A stretch of DNA of 64,000 nucleotides, from positions 1 to 64,000 of the forward strand of contig JANYDH010000014.1 in assembly GCA_025359865.1 (NCBI GenBank), written 5' to 3'. Below are positions 52,047 through 61,393 of the stretch, one piece after another (the first letter of the stretch is position 1; each line of letters begins with the position of its first letter). This DNA comes from Actinomycetes bacterium (GTDB lineage Bacteria > Actinomycetota > Acidimicrobiia > Acidimicrobiales > Ilumatobacteraceae). The translations under genes were made by a program, and so were the position numbers. The notes under the pieces are model-generated. The model saw only the letters and a list, made by a program, of their open reading frames with translations, made no database searches and was not told the origin of the DNA.

Positions 52047-52673
52047 GTGCGATTCGTTCCTAGCAGGTTGGTCGCCGTCAGCGGCGCGGTAGCTGCCACG
52101 TTGGCGCTCGCCGCCTGCTCCATCGGGACCGATCAATCCCCGCGTGATATTGATCGCGGTGCACGCAACGATCAGGTTCCGTTCACACCGGCCGCCGGAG
52201 CTGCCGCCACGGGTTCGGGACGAGTGTTCCTCCTGGCACCCGATGTGCCGGGCCTTCCTACTCGGCTACACGCCGTGGCCCGAGACGTACCCGACGACCC
52301 AACCGAGGTGATCCAGGCACTCTTTGCTGGCCCGAACACCGCCGAGTCGTCCGACCAGTACCGCACCGCTCTACCCGCAGGCGTCAGGGTCCTCGATGTC
52401 GGACTGCGGGCCGGTGGCGTGCTCTTTGTCGACATCTCCGAAGAGATTCGGGCGTTGTCCGGCGATGTGTTGATCGCAGCCATTGCCCAGCTCTTGTACA
52501 CCGCATCGACCCTGAACGGTGTCGAGTCGGTGTCGATCACCATCAACGGTGACCCGGCGCAATGGCCGGCCGCCAACGGTGAGCTGCAATCGGCACCGCT
52601 CACGGTGTACGACTACCCCGGCTGGGACAGCAGCAGTCAACCCGCGTTCCCGGGCACGCCACCTCTGCCATGA
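52047..52673 (+). CDS. GerMN-domain lipoprotein (short LpqB-like)
   Basis: A 208-aa lipoprotein. The signal ends at LAAC, then a GerMN domain (about residues 55-170) includes PTEVIQALFAGPNTAESSDQYRTALPAGVRVLDVGL and the VLFVDISEE strand. Mycobacterial LpqB has a similar domain plus a beta-propeller; here the propeller is absent. The GTG at 52047 was chosen because AGAGGAGGT lies six bases upstream; a TTG at 52041 would leave no space. It probably tunes the kinase upstream. Confidence 0.83.
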   Translation: MRFVPSRLVAVSGAVAATLALAACSIGTDQSPRDIDRGARNDQVPFTPAAGAAATGSGRVFLLAPDVPGLPTRLHAVARDVPDDPTEVIQALFAGPNTAESSDQYRTALPAGVRVLDVGLRAGGVLFVDISEEIRALSGDVLIAAIAQLLYTASTLNGVESVSITINGDPAQWPAANGELQSAPLTVYDYPGWDSSSQPAFPGTPPLP

Positions 52674-52724
52674 CCGTCGCCTGACCGTCTGCCGGGTGCC
52701 GTTCGGTCAACTGCATGCCCCGCG

Positions 52725-53759
52725 TCAGCCGAAGAACACCGACGCCACATCGCGATACAGGTGTAAGTCGACCGGTCGCGTGCGACCGACCGTCTCGGCC
52801 AACGGTGCCAGGACAATGTCGTTGCCGCGCAGAACCGTCATCTGGCCCCATGCACGTGCGTGTACGGCGTCGATCGCCTCGACCCCGTACCGGGTCGAGA
52901 GCACTCGGTCGTACGCAGTCGGCGTCCCGCCGCGCTGGATGTGCCCGAGGAGCACGACCCGCGACTCGAAGCCGGTCCGCGCTTCGATCGCATGCGCCAC
53001 GGTCTCGGCGATGCCGCCCAGGCGCACATGTCCGAACTTGTCGTAGATCTTCTCGCTCGGTGGCAGCGTGCCGCTGGCAGGTTCTGCTCCTTCGGCAACC
53101 ACCACGATCGAGGCGTACCGTCCGCGGCCATGGCGCTGTTTCAGAATCGAGCACACTTCGTCGATATCGAACGGTTGCTCCGGGATGAGAATCACGGTCG
53201 CGCCGCCAGCGATACCGGCGTGGGTGGCGATCCACCCAGCGTGACGACCCATTACCTCGACTACCATCACGCGGTCGTGACTTTCAGCCGTCGTATGCAA
53301 ACGATCGATCGCATCGGTGGCGATCTGTACGGCGGTGTTGAACCCGAACGTCACATCGGTGCCGACCACATCGTTGTCGATCGTCTTGGGCACACCGACG
53401 ATTGGGAGTCCAAACTCGGCATGCAACTGACACGCCACGCTCAGCGAACCGTTGCCGCCGATCACGATCAGCGCATCGAGTTCGAGTTCACTGAAGGCGT
53501 CGATCACCTGACGCGGGCCATCGGCGTGATCATACGGGCTGCCGCGCCGGGTGCCGAGCAAGGTTCCGCCCTTAGGCAACATGCCACGTAGCGACGACAC
53601 ATCGAGGTGGATGTAGCGGCGCTCGCGGACCCCGTCCCACGCGTCGAGAAATCCGATCAATTGATCGCCGTAGGCAACCTCGCCTTTGCGCACCACCGCC
53701 CGAATTGCGGCGTTGAGCCCAGGACAGTCGCCGCCACCGGTGAGAATCCCAACACGCAC
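52725..53759 (-). CDS. pfkA: 6-phosphofructokinase
   Basis: A 344-aa glycolytic kinase. GILTGGGDCPGLNA binds the nucleotide. The phosphoryl-donor site reads IGGNGSLS, with Gly at the place that marks ATP use. The substrate loop is PKTIDND with the catalytic Asp; the Lys before TIDND is more often seen in PPi enzymes. This Gly/Lys mix is typical of group III actinobacterial PFK, mostly ATP-dependent. MGRHAGWIA and QRGGTPTAYDR complete the site. The GTG at 53759 was chosen over a TTG at 53768. Confidence 0.92.
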   Translation of the reverse strand: MRVGILTGGGDCPGLNAAIRAVVRKGEVAYGDQLIGFLDAWDGVRERRYIHLDVSSLRGMLPKGGTLLGTRRGSPYDHADGPRQVIDAFSELELDALIVIGGNGSLSVACQLHAEFGLPIVGVPKTIDNDVVGTDVTFGFNTAVQIATDAIDRLHTTAESHDRVMVVEVMGRHAGWIATHAGIAGGATVILIPEQPFDIDEVCSILKQRHGRGRYASIVVVAEGAEPASGTLPPSEKIYDKFGHVRLGGIAETVAHAIEARTGFESRVVLLGHIQRGGTPTAYDRVLSTRYGVEAIDAVHARAWGQMTVLRGNDIVLAPLAETVGRTRPVDLHLYRDVASVFFG

Positions 53760-53821
53760 ACGAACCAACGCTACCGGGAAAAAAGGTGCCGAGCGGGCAC
53801 CGAGGTGCTAGGAAACAGACC

Positions 53822-54211
53822 ATGGCATGGGAATCGACTCGACTTATCCCGTGGCGACGCCTGCTGCGCGACTGGCTCATCTATGCCGCGATCATGTCAA
53901 TCGTGTTCACCATCTTCTACCGCGACCGTCTCTCTGCCGGTCCGTTCATCGGGTTGTTGTCGAGTGGACCGCTGTTCATCGGCATCGGTGCCGTCCTGGC
54001 GAAGTTCGGCTACAAACGAAAGACCCTGAAAGACCTCCGCGCCGAGACCGCCGTCCGCGAGCAAGCCAAGGCTGCCGACATGCAGTCCGGTGTCGCCACC
54101 AGGTCAGGCAGGGCGCGTCCGGCGCCGACCAGTCGTACGTCGACCGGACCGAGCCAACGACCGAACAACCACCGGCCGAAGAACAACCGCCCCGGTAAGG
54201 GGCACCGCTGA
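53822..54211 (+). CDS. Small membrane protein upstream of glycerol kinase
   Basis: A 129-aa protein with two membrane helices (about residues 16-32 and 40-63) and a long basic, Asn/Arg/Pro-rich tail. No known family. The ATG at 53822 was chosen. It is divergent from the PFK gene, and its TGA stop shares one base with the glycerol kinase ATG. That coupling hints at a link to glycerol use, not proven. Confidence 0.68.
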   Translation: MAWESTRLIPWRRLLRDWLIYAAIMSIVFTIFYRDRLSAGPFIGLLSSGPLFIGIGAVLAKFGYKRKTLKDLRAETAVREQAKAADMQSGVATRSGRARPAPTSRTSTGPSQRPNNHRPKNNRPGKGHR

Positions 54212-55698
54212 TGAAGGCCGTCATCGCGATCGACGCCGGCACCACTGGCGTGCGCAGCCGCGTCGTGTTCTCGGGTAGCCCATCATTCTCGTCCTACGTC
54301 GAGTTCACGCAGCACTTCCCCGAACCGGGTTGGGTCGAGCACGACGCAACCGAAATCTGGGCGTGCGTGAAGCACACTTTTCTCGATGTCCTCAGTCGCC
54401 TACCGAACGGCGCCGACGACGTCGCTGCCATCGGCATCACGAACCAGCGTGAGACGGTCGTGGCTTGGAACCGACGCACGGGTGTCCCATATGGACCGGC
54501 GATCGTGTGGCAAGACCGGCGCACGTCCGCCCGATGCGCCGAACTCGCCGCAGCCGGTGCGCTCGATCTGGTGCGTGCAACAACGGGCCTGGTGCTCGAT
54601 CCGTACTTCTCCGGAACCAAGTTCGAATGGCTCCTCCGCAACCGTGACATACCGGTCGACGACGAACTCGCTCTCGGCACCATCGACTCGTGGATTTTGT
54701 GGAACCTCACCGGTGGCGAGGTGCACGCCACAGATCCGTCCAATGCCAGCCGCACGATGCTGTTCGATATCCGGTCCCTCGAATGGTCGCCCGAACTCTG
54801 CGATCTCCTCCACGTTCCAATGTCTGCGCTGCCGGTGGTTCGGCCGTCCAGCGGGCGGTTTGGGGTCACCTCAGAGCGCTGCGGGCTTCCCGGTGGGCTA
54901 CCGATCTCGGGCGTTGCTGGCGACCAGCAGGCCGCCCTGTTCGGTCAGGCGTGCTTCACCCCGGGGATGGCCAAGAACACCTACGGCACAGGCAGTTTCG
55001 TGCTCCTCAACGTCGGCCCGCACTGTCCGCCACCCTCTGCGGGGATGCTCACCACGATCGCCTGGACGCTCGCTGACGGCACCATTGCGTATGCACTCGA
55101 AGGTGCCATCTTTGTCACTGGCGCGGCAATCCAGTGGCTGCGTGACGGTCTCGACATCATCGACAGCGCTGCCGAGGTCGGCCCGCTGGCCGACAGCGTT
55201 GCCGACACCGGCGGGGTGTATCTCGTTCCGGCGTTCACCGGGCTCGGGAGCCCCTGGTGGGACCCATATGCCCGCGGCACGCTGGTGGGCATCACCCGCG
55301 GCACCAACCGCGCCCACATCACTCGCGCTACGGTCGAGGCGATGGCGTACCAGACGCGAGACGCTGTTGAGGCGATGACCGCTGCTTCAGGTACAGCGCT
55401 CAGCGATCTGCGCGTCGACGGCGGGGCCTCGGTGATGAACGTGTTGCTCCAGTTCCAGGCCGACCAGCTCGGTGTCACCGTACGACGACCGAAGGATCAA
55501 GAGACGACGGCGCTCGGCGCGGCCTTCTTGGCTGGTCTCGCCGAGGGAGTATGGCCGTCGCTCGATGCCATCACCGCGCGATGGGAACTCGATGCCGAGT
55601 TCCTGCCCGGCCAAGGCGACACCAAGATCATCGCCGACCTGTTGCACGCGCAGTGGATCAACGCGGTAAGCCGCTCACGACACTGGGCCCACGACTGA
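54211..55698 (+). CDS. glpK: Glycerol kinase (FGGY family)
   Basis: A 495-aa sugar/polyol kinase. The start is AVIAIDAGTTGVRSRVVF, the ATP site. GITNQRETVVAWNRRTGVPYGPAIVWQDRRT is the substrate motif of glycerol kinases, and NTYGTGSFVLLNVG and RVDGGASVMNVLLQFQADQLG follow. The Arg-Glu pair in QRETV and Asp in DQQAALFGQ fit glycerol binding. Transporter and glycerol-3-phosphate dehydrogenase genes are not adjacent. Confidence 0.9.
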   Translation: MKAVIAIDAGTTGVRSRVVFSGSPSFSSYVEFTQHFPEPGWVEHDATEIWACVKHTFLDVLSRLPNGADDVAAIGITNQRETVVAWNRRTGVPYGPAIVWQDRRTSARCAELAAAGALDLVRATTGLVLDPYFSGTKFEWLLRNRDIPVDDELALGTIDSWILWNLTGGEVHATDPSNASRTMLFDIRSLEWSPELCDLLHVPMSALPVVRPSSGRFGVTSERCGLPGGLPISGVAGDQQAALFGQACFTPGMAKNTYGTGSFVLLNVGPHCPPPSAGMLTTIAWTLADGTIAYALEGAIFVTGAAIQWLRDGLDIIDSAAEVGPLADSVADTGGVYLVPAFTGLGSPWWDPYARGTLVGITRGTNRAHITRATVEAMAYQTRDAVEAMTAASGTALSDLRVDGGASVMNVLLQFQADQLGVTVRRPKDQETTALGAAFLAGLAEGVWPSLDAITARWELDAEFLPGQGDTKIIADLLHAQWINAVSRSRHWAHD

Positions 55699-55748
55699 CC
55701 CGCTCGGCGCGAGGATTGCTCGGCGCATCACCTCAGGCCACCAGCGCA

Positions 55749-56387
55749 TCAAGCCACCAGCGCATCAGCAATTCTGCCGAGCAAGCTCACCTGTTGGCGT
55801 TCGCGTGCCAGGAACGGCCGACCGCTGCGGCCGATTGCGATGCTGATGTCGTGACGTGCAAGTCGCGACCATGCCAGGTCTCCCGGTGCACCAGCGGCCT
55901 GTTCGGCCTCACCGAGATGGCTGCTCCCGGCGAGGAATGCCCCGACCCACACCGGATCAGGCGCGGACCCGACGCTGACAATGGCATGGCGATGATCAAC
56001 TCCGATCGCCATTGCCCACTCACCGTCGACCAGGTCGATCAGTTCGTGACACAACAACTCCAGTCGGTCGCATCGGTCGGCCTCAACCAAGTGCGCCGCA
56101 ACGATCAGCGCGACCGTGCCTGCACCCGGTCGATCGGTTGCGACGGGACGAACGTCTTGCACAGCCACACCATCGACCTGCATGATCTCGGCGACCAACA
56201 GATCGATCGTCCCACCATCGGGCACGCTGACCACCAACTCATCGACGGCCAACCCGCTGTCACGTTCCAAAATATCGATCCCGACCACATCGCCACCCAT
56301 CGCCCCGATTCGACTCGCTACCTGACCGAGCGCACCGGGCAGGTCCGGTAACCACACGCGTACGACATAGTTCTGCACCACGGCCAC
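55749..56387 (-). CDS. ACT-domain protein
   Basis: A 212-aa protein. The N-terminal ACT domain starts YVVRVWLPDLPGALGQVASRIGAMGGDVVGIDILERD, and a second part follows (GTVALIVAAHLVEADRCDRLELLCHELIDLV). ACT domains bind amino acids to control enzymes. The start is GTG at 56387; two more GTG codons lie close by. It stands alone. Its ligand and target are unknown. Confidence 0.82.
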   Translation of the reverse strand: MAVVQNYVVRVWLPDLPGALGQVASRIGAMGGDVVGIDILERDSGLAVDELVVSVPDGGTIDLLVAEIMQVDGVAVQDVRPVATDRPGAGTVALIVAAHLVEADRCDRLELLCHELIDLVDGEWAMAIGVDHRHAIVSVGSAPDPVWVGAFLAGSSHLGEAEQAAGAPGDLAWSRLARHDISIAIGRSGRPFLARERQQVSLLGRIADALVA

Positions 56388-56418
56388 GGTACCCCCGTGC
56401 CGGGCGACGCTGTCACTG

Positions 56419-56451
56419 CCAGATCACGGCCAGATCACGGCCAGATCACGG
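56419..56451. repeat. 11-bp tandem repeat x3
   Basis: Three exact CCAGATCACGG units in a row in the 182-base gap between the ACT protein start and the aminotransferase end. They fall just upstream of the ACT gene and could mark its promoter region. Confidence 0.88.
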
Positions 56452-56569
56452 GCGTGTGAACGTGTCAACCGATGTCGACCTCACGTTCTCATCACGAAGA
56501 GAAGCGCACGTGCCGTTCATTTCGTGAAGAGATGAACTCATCGGCCGACCCAACTTCGGCCCGCGAGGG

Positions 56570-57775
56570 TCAGCCCAGCTTGATGAGTCCGTGCTTGAGA
56601 TTGCGGATGCCCTGCGCGATGCGATGCTCGTTCTCGATCAACGCGAACCTGGCGAAGCCCTCGCCGCCGGGGCCGAATCCGACACCGGGCGAGAGAGCGA
56701 CGTCGCACTCTTTAACCACGTGCGAGCAGAACTCGACCGAACTCATGTCCGCATATGCATCGGGGATCGGTGCCCACACGAACATCGACCCCTTCGGCTT
56801 CGGCACATCCCAACCGATGCGACCGAGCCCATCGACGAGCGCATCTCGGCGGCTTTGGTACATGGCACACAGTTCGGCCGGGTAATCGGAGGCCTCGTTC
56901 ATCGTGACCGTTGCAGCGATCTGGATCGGCTGAAACACGCCGTAATCGAGATAGCTCTTCAACTTCACCAATGCCTGCACGACCTCACGGTTACCCACCA
57001 AGAACGCGCACCGCCAGCCAGCCATCGAGAAGCTCTTCGTCATCGAATACAACTCCACTGCGCAGTCCTTGGCGCCTTCGGCCTGCAAAATACTGGGCGG
57101 TTTGTAGCCGTCGAAACCCATATCGGCGTACGCAAAGTCGTGAACGACGATCATCTCGCGCTCGCGACAGAAATCGACAACACGTTGCATGAAATCGAGG
57201 TCGACGACGGCACCGGTGGGGTTGTGCGGAAACGAGATGACGAGAACCCGGGGCTTGGGCCAGCCAACGTCGTAGGCAGTGGTGAGACTGTCGAAGAAGT
57301 CGCCCGTGAAATCCCCCTGCACTCGCGGATCGGCCAGGTGGCGCATCGGCACCTGGCGGAGGTCGGCACCTGCGAACAGCGGTCCGTAGATGTGGATCGG
57401 GTAGCTGGGGCTCGGCACGATCGCCGCGTCACCTCGGTCTAGCAGCACCCACATCAGGTGGCTGAACCCCTCCTTCGACCCGATCGTGTTGGTGATCTCC
57501 AACTCGGTATCCAACTGCACGCCCCAGTTGCGTTCGTAGAGGGCGGCGACTGCCTCACGAAGTTTGGGCAACCCGCGACTGAGCGAATACCGATGATTGC
57601 GGGCGAGGTGAGCCGCTTCGGCAAGCTTTTCTACCGCAATCTCGGGCGACGGCAGATCAGGGTTGCCAAAGCCGAGGTCGATCACGTCCTTGCCCGCTCG
57701 CCGTGCCTCGATCTTCAAGTTGTTGATGATCGTGAAGACGTACGGCGGCAAGTTGGTGATGCGTCTGAAGTCCAT
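56570..57775 (-). CDS. Class I aminotransferase, AlaC-like
   Basis: A 401-aa PLP enzyme. It begins DFRRITNLPPYVFTIINNLK, typical of the AlaC/YfdZ group. The substrate and cofactor residues are in GFGNPDLP, SFPHNPTGAVVD and YADMGFDGY; the PLP Lys is in YSMTKSFSMAGWR. The group makes alanine from pyruvate and glutamate. The ATG is at 57775 and the gene is divergent from the pyrophosphatase. Confidence 0.9.
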   Translation of the reverse strand: MDFRRITNLPPYVFTIINNLKIEARRAGKDVIDLGFGNPDLPSPEIAVEKLAEAAHLARNHRYSLSRGLPKLREAVAALYERNWGVQLDTELEITNTIGSKEGFSHLMWVLLDRGDAAIVPSPSYPIHIYGPLFAGADLRQVPMRHLADPRVQGDFTGDFFDSLTTAYDVGWPKPRVLVISFPHNPTGAVVDLDFMQRVVDFCREREMIVVHDFAYADMGFDGYKPPSILQAEGAKDCAVELYSMTKSFSMAGWRCAFLVGNREVVQALVKLKSYLDYGVFQPIQIAATVTMNEASDYPAELCAMYQSRRDALVDGLGRIGWDVPKPKGSMFVWAPIPDAYADMSSVEFCSHVVKECDVALSPGVGFGPGGEGFARFALIENEHRIAQGIRNLKHGLIKLG

Positions 57776-57883
57776 AGCGACGAGACGCTAGTGGGCGCGC
57801 TCATCCGTCGAGGACCAGATTGTCATACGCGTTACCACCACTGCACATGGAGCTTGTGTCGACGATGTGCCACCATGCATGGC

Positions 57884-58387
57884 ATGTCGAACCCACTTCC
57901 CGACGGATGCATCCACGTCGTCATCGAGATTCCCCGTGGTAGCCGTAACAAGTACGAGATCGATCACGAAACCGGCCGGGTGTTCCTCGACCGACGCCTG
58001 TTCACCGCGACTACCTATCCGGCTGACTACGGCTACATCCCCGACACCCTCGGCGGTGATGGCGATCCGCTCGATGCACTCGTGCTGTTGGAAGATCCTG
58101 TGTATCCGGGCGTATGGGTCCAGGCCCGCCCGCTCGGGGTGCTCTACATGCACGACGAAGCAGGAGAAGATGCCAAAATCATCTGCGTACCCCCGCGCGA
58201 ACCACGCTGGGCGGGGGTTCAAGATCTAGCCGACCTGACCCCACAACTCGTCGAGGAGATCCAGCACTTCTTCGAGGTCTACAAGGCGCTCGAGCCGGGC
58301 AAATCCTCCTCCACGGCAGGGCTGGCAGGACGCGACGCAGCTTGGCGGGAAATCGAGCTAGCCCGCGCCCACTTTCGACCAGTGTGA
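57884..58387 (+). CDS. ppa: Inorganic pyrophosphatase (family I)
   Basis: A 167-aa enzyme that splits pyrophosphate and drives biosynthesis. Motifs: EIPRGSRNKYEIDHETGRVFLDR, DYGYIPDTLGGDGDPLDALVL (the metal-binding Asp cluster), and HFFEVYKALEPGK. Length is normal for family I. The ATG at 57884 was chosen; an ATG three codons earlier is possible. It is divergent from the aminotransferase and convergent with the second ROK kinase. Confidence 0.94.
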   Translation: MSNPLPDGCIHVVIEIPRGSRNKYEIDHETGRVFLDRRLFTATTYPADYGYIPDTLGGDGDPLDALVLLEDPVYPGVWVQARPLGVLYMHDEAGEDAKIICVPPREPRWAGVQDLADLTPQLVEEIQHFFEVYKALEPGKSSSTAGLAGRDAAWREIELARAHFRPV

Positions 58388-58391
58388 GCGA

Positions 58392-59324
58392 TTACTCCTT
58401 GTTCTCGATCGTCAACAACGCGGCCCCCACAGCGCCCGCGTGCGGACCGAGTTCGGCAAAGCGCAACAACGGGAGCGGGCGTAGATCGGTGGCGAAGATG
58501 CGACGAACGAACGACTGCTGGATAGCGTCGAGAAAGACGTCGGCATCGCCCGACAGCCCCCCGGACATCACGATCATCGCAGGGTCGTATAGGTTTGTGA
58601 GGTTGACCAAGCCGAGCGCGACCCAACCGGCATAGGTGTCGACAACCGCGCAAGCCTCACTGTCGCCGAAGCGTGCCGCCACAGTGATGTGCTCGCCGTG
58701 AATCGCTTCGACGCTGCCGACCTGGTCGAGGATCGCATCGAGCAATCCATCGGATGCCGCCCGACGCGCATGCTGAGCCAAACCGTTTCCAGAGGCGTAA
58801 CGTTCCCAACAACCGCGTTGCCCGCAGAGACACGAGATGCCGTCCGGGTCGACGATCATGTGCCCGAACTCACCGGCGAAACCGTTGGCGCCTCGTTGCA
58901 GCTTGCCCCCCGACACGAAACCGCCGCCGATGCCGGTGCCGAGTCCGACTAGCAGCAGGTCGTCACTACCTCGACCGGCGCCCAGTCTCCATTCGCCCAG
59001 GCACGCAACGGTGTTGTCGTTGTCGACGATCACCTTCAACCCCGTTGCTTGTTCCAACTGCTGCCGCAGCGGGAGCATTCGGACCGAGGTGATGTTGGGA
59101 GCGGCAAGCAACACTCCGTCACGGTTGACGAGACCCGGAACGGCCACACCGATGGTGTCGTCGGCACCGAGTTCATCGGCGATCTTGGCCAACGTTGCGA
59201 TCAGTTGGTCAGGGTTGTTCGGAGTGGGCACACGCACGGCCGCAAGTTGTTCGCCAGTCGTCGCTAGAGCAACACCGAGACACTTGGTGCCGCCGACGTC
59301 GATGCCGACCAGCCTGCCGGTCAT
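58392..59324 (-). CDS. ROK-family glucokinase
   Basis: A 310-aa sugar kinase. LVGIDVGGTKCLGVAL is the phosphate loop, VDNDNTVACLGE the substrate site, GLGTGIGGGF the second loop, and CLCGQRGCWERYASG the zinc motif. It differs enough from the ROK at 40.2 kb to be an old paralogue. The ATG at 59324 lies in an ATGA overlap with the SRPBCC gene, which ends where this starts. Likely glucokinase. Confidence 0.9.
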   Translation of the reverse strand: MTGRLVGIDVGGTKCLGVALATTGEQLAAVRVPTPNNPDQLIATLAKIADELGADDTIGVAVPGLVNRDGVLLAAPNITSVRMLPLRQQLEQATGLKVIVDNDNTVACLGEWRLGAGRGSDDLLLVGLGTGIGGGFVSGGKLQRGANGFAGEFGHMIVDPDGISCLCGQRGCWERYASGNGLAQHARRAASDGLLDAILDQVGSVEAIHGEHITVAARFGDSEACAVVDTYAGWVALGLVNLTNLYDPAMIVMSGGLSGDADVFLDAIQQSFVRRIFATDLRPLPLLRFAELGPHAGAVGAALLTIENKE

Positions 59325-59755
59325 GCCTCGGCTCGTACCTTGAGTTCTCGGACCGTGTTCAGGATTCGCACTTCGGCACGGCGTTTCACGAAGCCGGGCA
59401 ATGGCACGACCAACTCGATCGTGAGGTCGTAGCGCACGTGCGTACCACCGTCGGGCGTGGACGAGAACGTGTAGGCACCATCGATGGTCCGCATGATGTC
59501 ACCTCGGATCATCCGCCATGCCAGTACCTGTGGAGCGCGCGAGTAATCGTAACCAAGGGTGTAATGCGTACTGCGACCGAGCGCTGATGCGCGGAACTCG
59601 ACCTCGACGGCTCGGCCTTGCTCGTCGCGAGTTCGGACCACCACATCCTTCACGTCTCTTGCCCAATGCGGGTACTGCTCGAAGTCGACAGCGATGATCC
59701 AGACGTGCTCTGGAGATGCTGCGATGGTGGTGGTCTGGAAGGCCTGTTCTGCCAT
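59321..59755 (-). CDS. SRPBCC (START-like) protein
   Basis: A 144-aa protein of the START/SRPBCC fold. It begins AEQAFQTTTIAASPEHVWIIAVDFEQYPHWARDVKDVVV, with the W..V.D...YP.W pattern of polyketide-cyclase-like proteins. It ends with GFVKRRAEVRILNTVRELKV. Such proteins bind lipids or other hydrophobic ligands. The ATG at 59755 was chosen. Its stop overlaps the ROK kinase. Confidence 0.85.
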   Translation of the reverse strand: MAEQAFQTTTIAASPEHVWIIAVDFEQYPHWARDVKDVVVRTRDEQGRAVEVEFRASALGRSTHYTLGYDYSRAPQVLAWRMIRGDIMRTIDGAYTFSSTPDGGTHVRYDLTIELVVPLPGFVKRRAEVRILNTVRELKVRAEA

Positions 59756-59766
59756 GGTCATCAGTT

Positions 59767-60261
59767 CTAGTCGATAGAGCGGTTGGAAGGTTGGACAGTG
59801 CGGTCGAGACGTGGTCCGAAGGTGCCATGACGGGCCGCCCAGATACCGTTGATCCCAATGCCGAACATCGGTACGAGAATACCGAACGCCAACGCGTTGA
59901 CCTGGTTCTTCCCAAGACCACGAGCACCGATGATTGCTCCGGCGAACGCAACCAGCACCTGCATACCGAGTAGCACCGACATCAACCGCTTGACTCTGAC
60001 CGGCGCTGTGCGACCGGTCAGCAGAAACAAATTGGCGACACCAATTTCGAGCGTCCGAGACCGTTCGAGTGCAGCGATGTAGGCCCAGAGGCCACCGGCT
60101 GCACCAATCGCGAACAGGGTCATCGACACCGCCCCGACAACGATCTGCATGGGCCGCTCGTCGGCGAACGACACACCAAGCACGATCACAGCACAAAAAA
60201 CGACCGTGGCCACCAGATCGAAACGAACCCACCCTTGGCCTGGTACCGCTGTGCCATTCAT
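59767..60261 (-). CDS. Four-helix membrane protein
   Basis: A 164-aa protein with four membrane segments (near residues 14-34, 40-66, 92-112 and 125-145), a basic loop in the middle and a charged tail. No family recognised. The ATG at 60261 was chosen. It sits between the PimB-like gene (11 bases before) and the SRPBCC gene (11 bases after), in a tight minus-strand run that starts with a small Cys-rich protein and QueG. That run seems to be an operon. Confidence 0.7.
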   Translation of the reverse strand: MNGTAVPGQGWVRFDLVATVVFCAVIVLGVSFADERPMQIVVGAVSMTLFAIGAAGGLWAYIAALERSRTLEIGVANLFLLTGRTAPVRVKRLMSVLLGMQVLVAFAGAIIGARGLGKNQVNALAFGILVPMFGIGINGIWAARHGTFGPRLDRTVQPSNRSID

Positions 60262-60271
60262 ACAAAACCCA

Positions 60272-61393
60272 TCATGGCAGCACGCCGAGACAACGGCCCA
60301 GCCTGGCCGCAAGCACATCGTAGGAGAAGTCGGCGACTGCGCGAACACGTGCCGCCTTGCCCATCTGAGTCCGACGCGCGGGATCATCGAGTAGCGCCTC
60401 GAAGGCCGCGACCACTTCTTCGAGTTGGTCTGGGTGGCGAACGATGATGCCCGTCTCGCCATCTGCGACCGCCTCGGCGGCACCGCCGCTATCGCCGGCA
60501 ATCTGCGGCACGCCACAGGCGGCGGCCTCGACGAACACGATTCCGAAGCCTTCTTGCTCGAGCCCGCCCCACCGGTTGCGGCACAGCATCGTGTACACAT
60601 CGGCACAGCCATACAGGCGGGGAAGATCATCATTCGAGATTCGGCCGAGAAACCTGACGGGTGCGTGCAGTTCGGCGGCAAGGGTTCGTAGTCGGGCTTC
60701 GTCACGCCCGCCGCCGGCGATGGCGAGCACCAACTTGGGGTGCCGGTGGCGCAGGACGGCCGCCGCTCGGATAGCCATGTCGAACCCCTTGCGGGTGACG
60801 AGCCGGCTGATGCTGACAACCAGTTCGGCATCGTCGGCAAAACCGAACTGCCTGCGTGCCGATAGCCGGTCAGCTGTATCGAATGGGTGGAATCGTAAGA
60901 CATCGACGCCGGGAGGCACGATGGTCACGGGTAAGGGGCATCCCGCTGCATGCTCGGCCTCGGCCGCTGGATACCCGCCTGCGGCCACCACATGGCGCGC
61001 ACCTCGCAACACGCGGCCCAGAGCCTGTTTCGACCCTGGCAACCGCCCGGGCACCGTCACCTCGGCGCCATGCAGTACCAGGTCGTACGGCAATTGCAGG
61101 AACGGCCCGACCAGACCCAAAGGCAGCGCTGGATCGAGTACCACGAAGTCGGCACCGAACTGGCGTGCCAATGCATCGATTCGGCGAACCATCCACGGAT
61201 GCGGCAACAATACGGGCTCGCGCGTGCGTTCGACCCTGAACGGTTGTTCGGCGTCGAACGCCGCTGCCCCGTCGTACGGGCTGGTGAGCACGGCAAACGA
61301 ATCGGGCGGCAAACGCCGCCACCATTCCCACAACAGCGACTGGATTCCGCCGATCTTTGGCGGAAAATCGTTCGTGACGAGCAAGTGTTTCAT
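60272..61393 (-). CDS. GT4 mannosyltransferase, PimB-like
   Basis: A 373-aa glycosyltransferase. It begins HLLVTNDFPPKIGGIQSLLWEW, the start of PimB/PimC-type proteins. The donor motif E-x7-E is EGFGIVFVEAAACGVPQIA, and SISRLVTRKGFDMAIRAAAVL is the nucleotide-sugar region. In mycobacteria such enzymes add mannose to phosphatidylinositol mannosides. The start is the ATG at 61393 in an ATGA overlap with queG. The acceptor is inferred. Confidence 0.85.
   Translation of the reverse strand: MKHLLVTNDFPPKIGGIQSLLWEWWRRLPPDSFAVLTSPYDGAAAFDAEQPFRVERTREPVLLPHPWMVRRIDALARQFGADFVVLDPALPLGLVGPFLQLPYDLVLHGAEVTVPGRLPGSKQALGRVLRGARHVVAAGGYPAAEAEHAAGCPLPVTIVPPGVDVLRFHPFDTADRLSARRQFGFADDAELVVSISRLVTRKGFDMAIRAAAVLRHRHPKLVLAIAGGGRDEARLRTLAAELHAPVRFLGRISNDDLPRLYGCADVYTMLCRNRWGGLEQEGFGIVFVEAAACGVPQIAGDSGGAAEAVADGETGIIVRHPDQLEEVVAAFEALLDDPARRTQMGKAARVRAVADFSYDVLAARLGRCLGVLP

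Noticed and set aside
56388-56569. Riboswitch upstream of the ACT-domain gene
   Set aside because: Only short tandem repeats and a weak stem are visible; no conserved riboswitch core seen.
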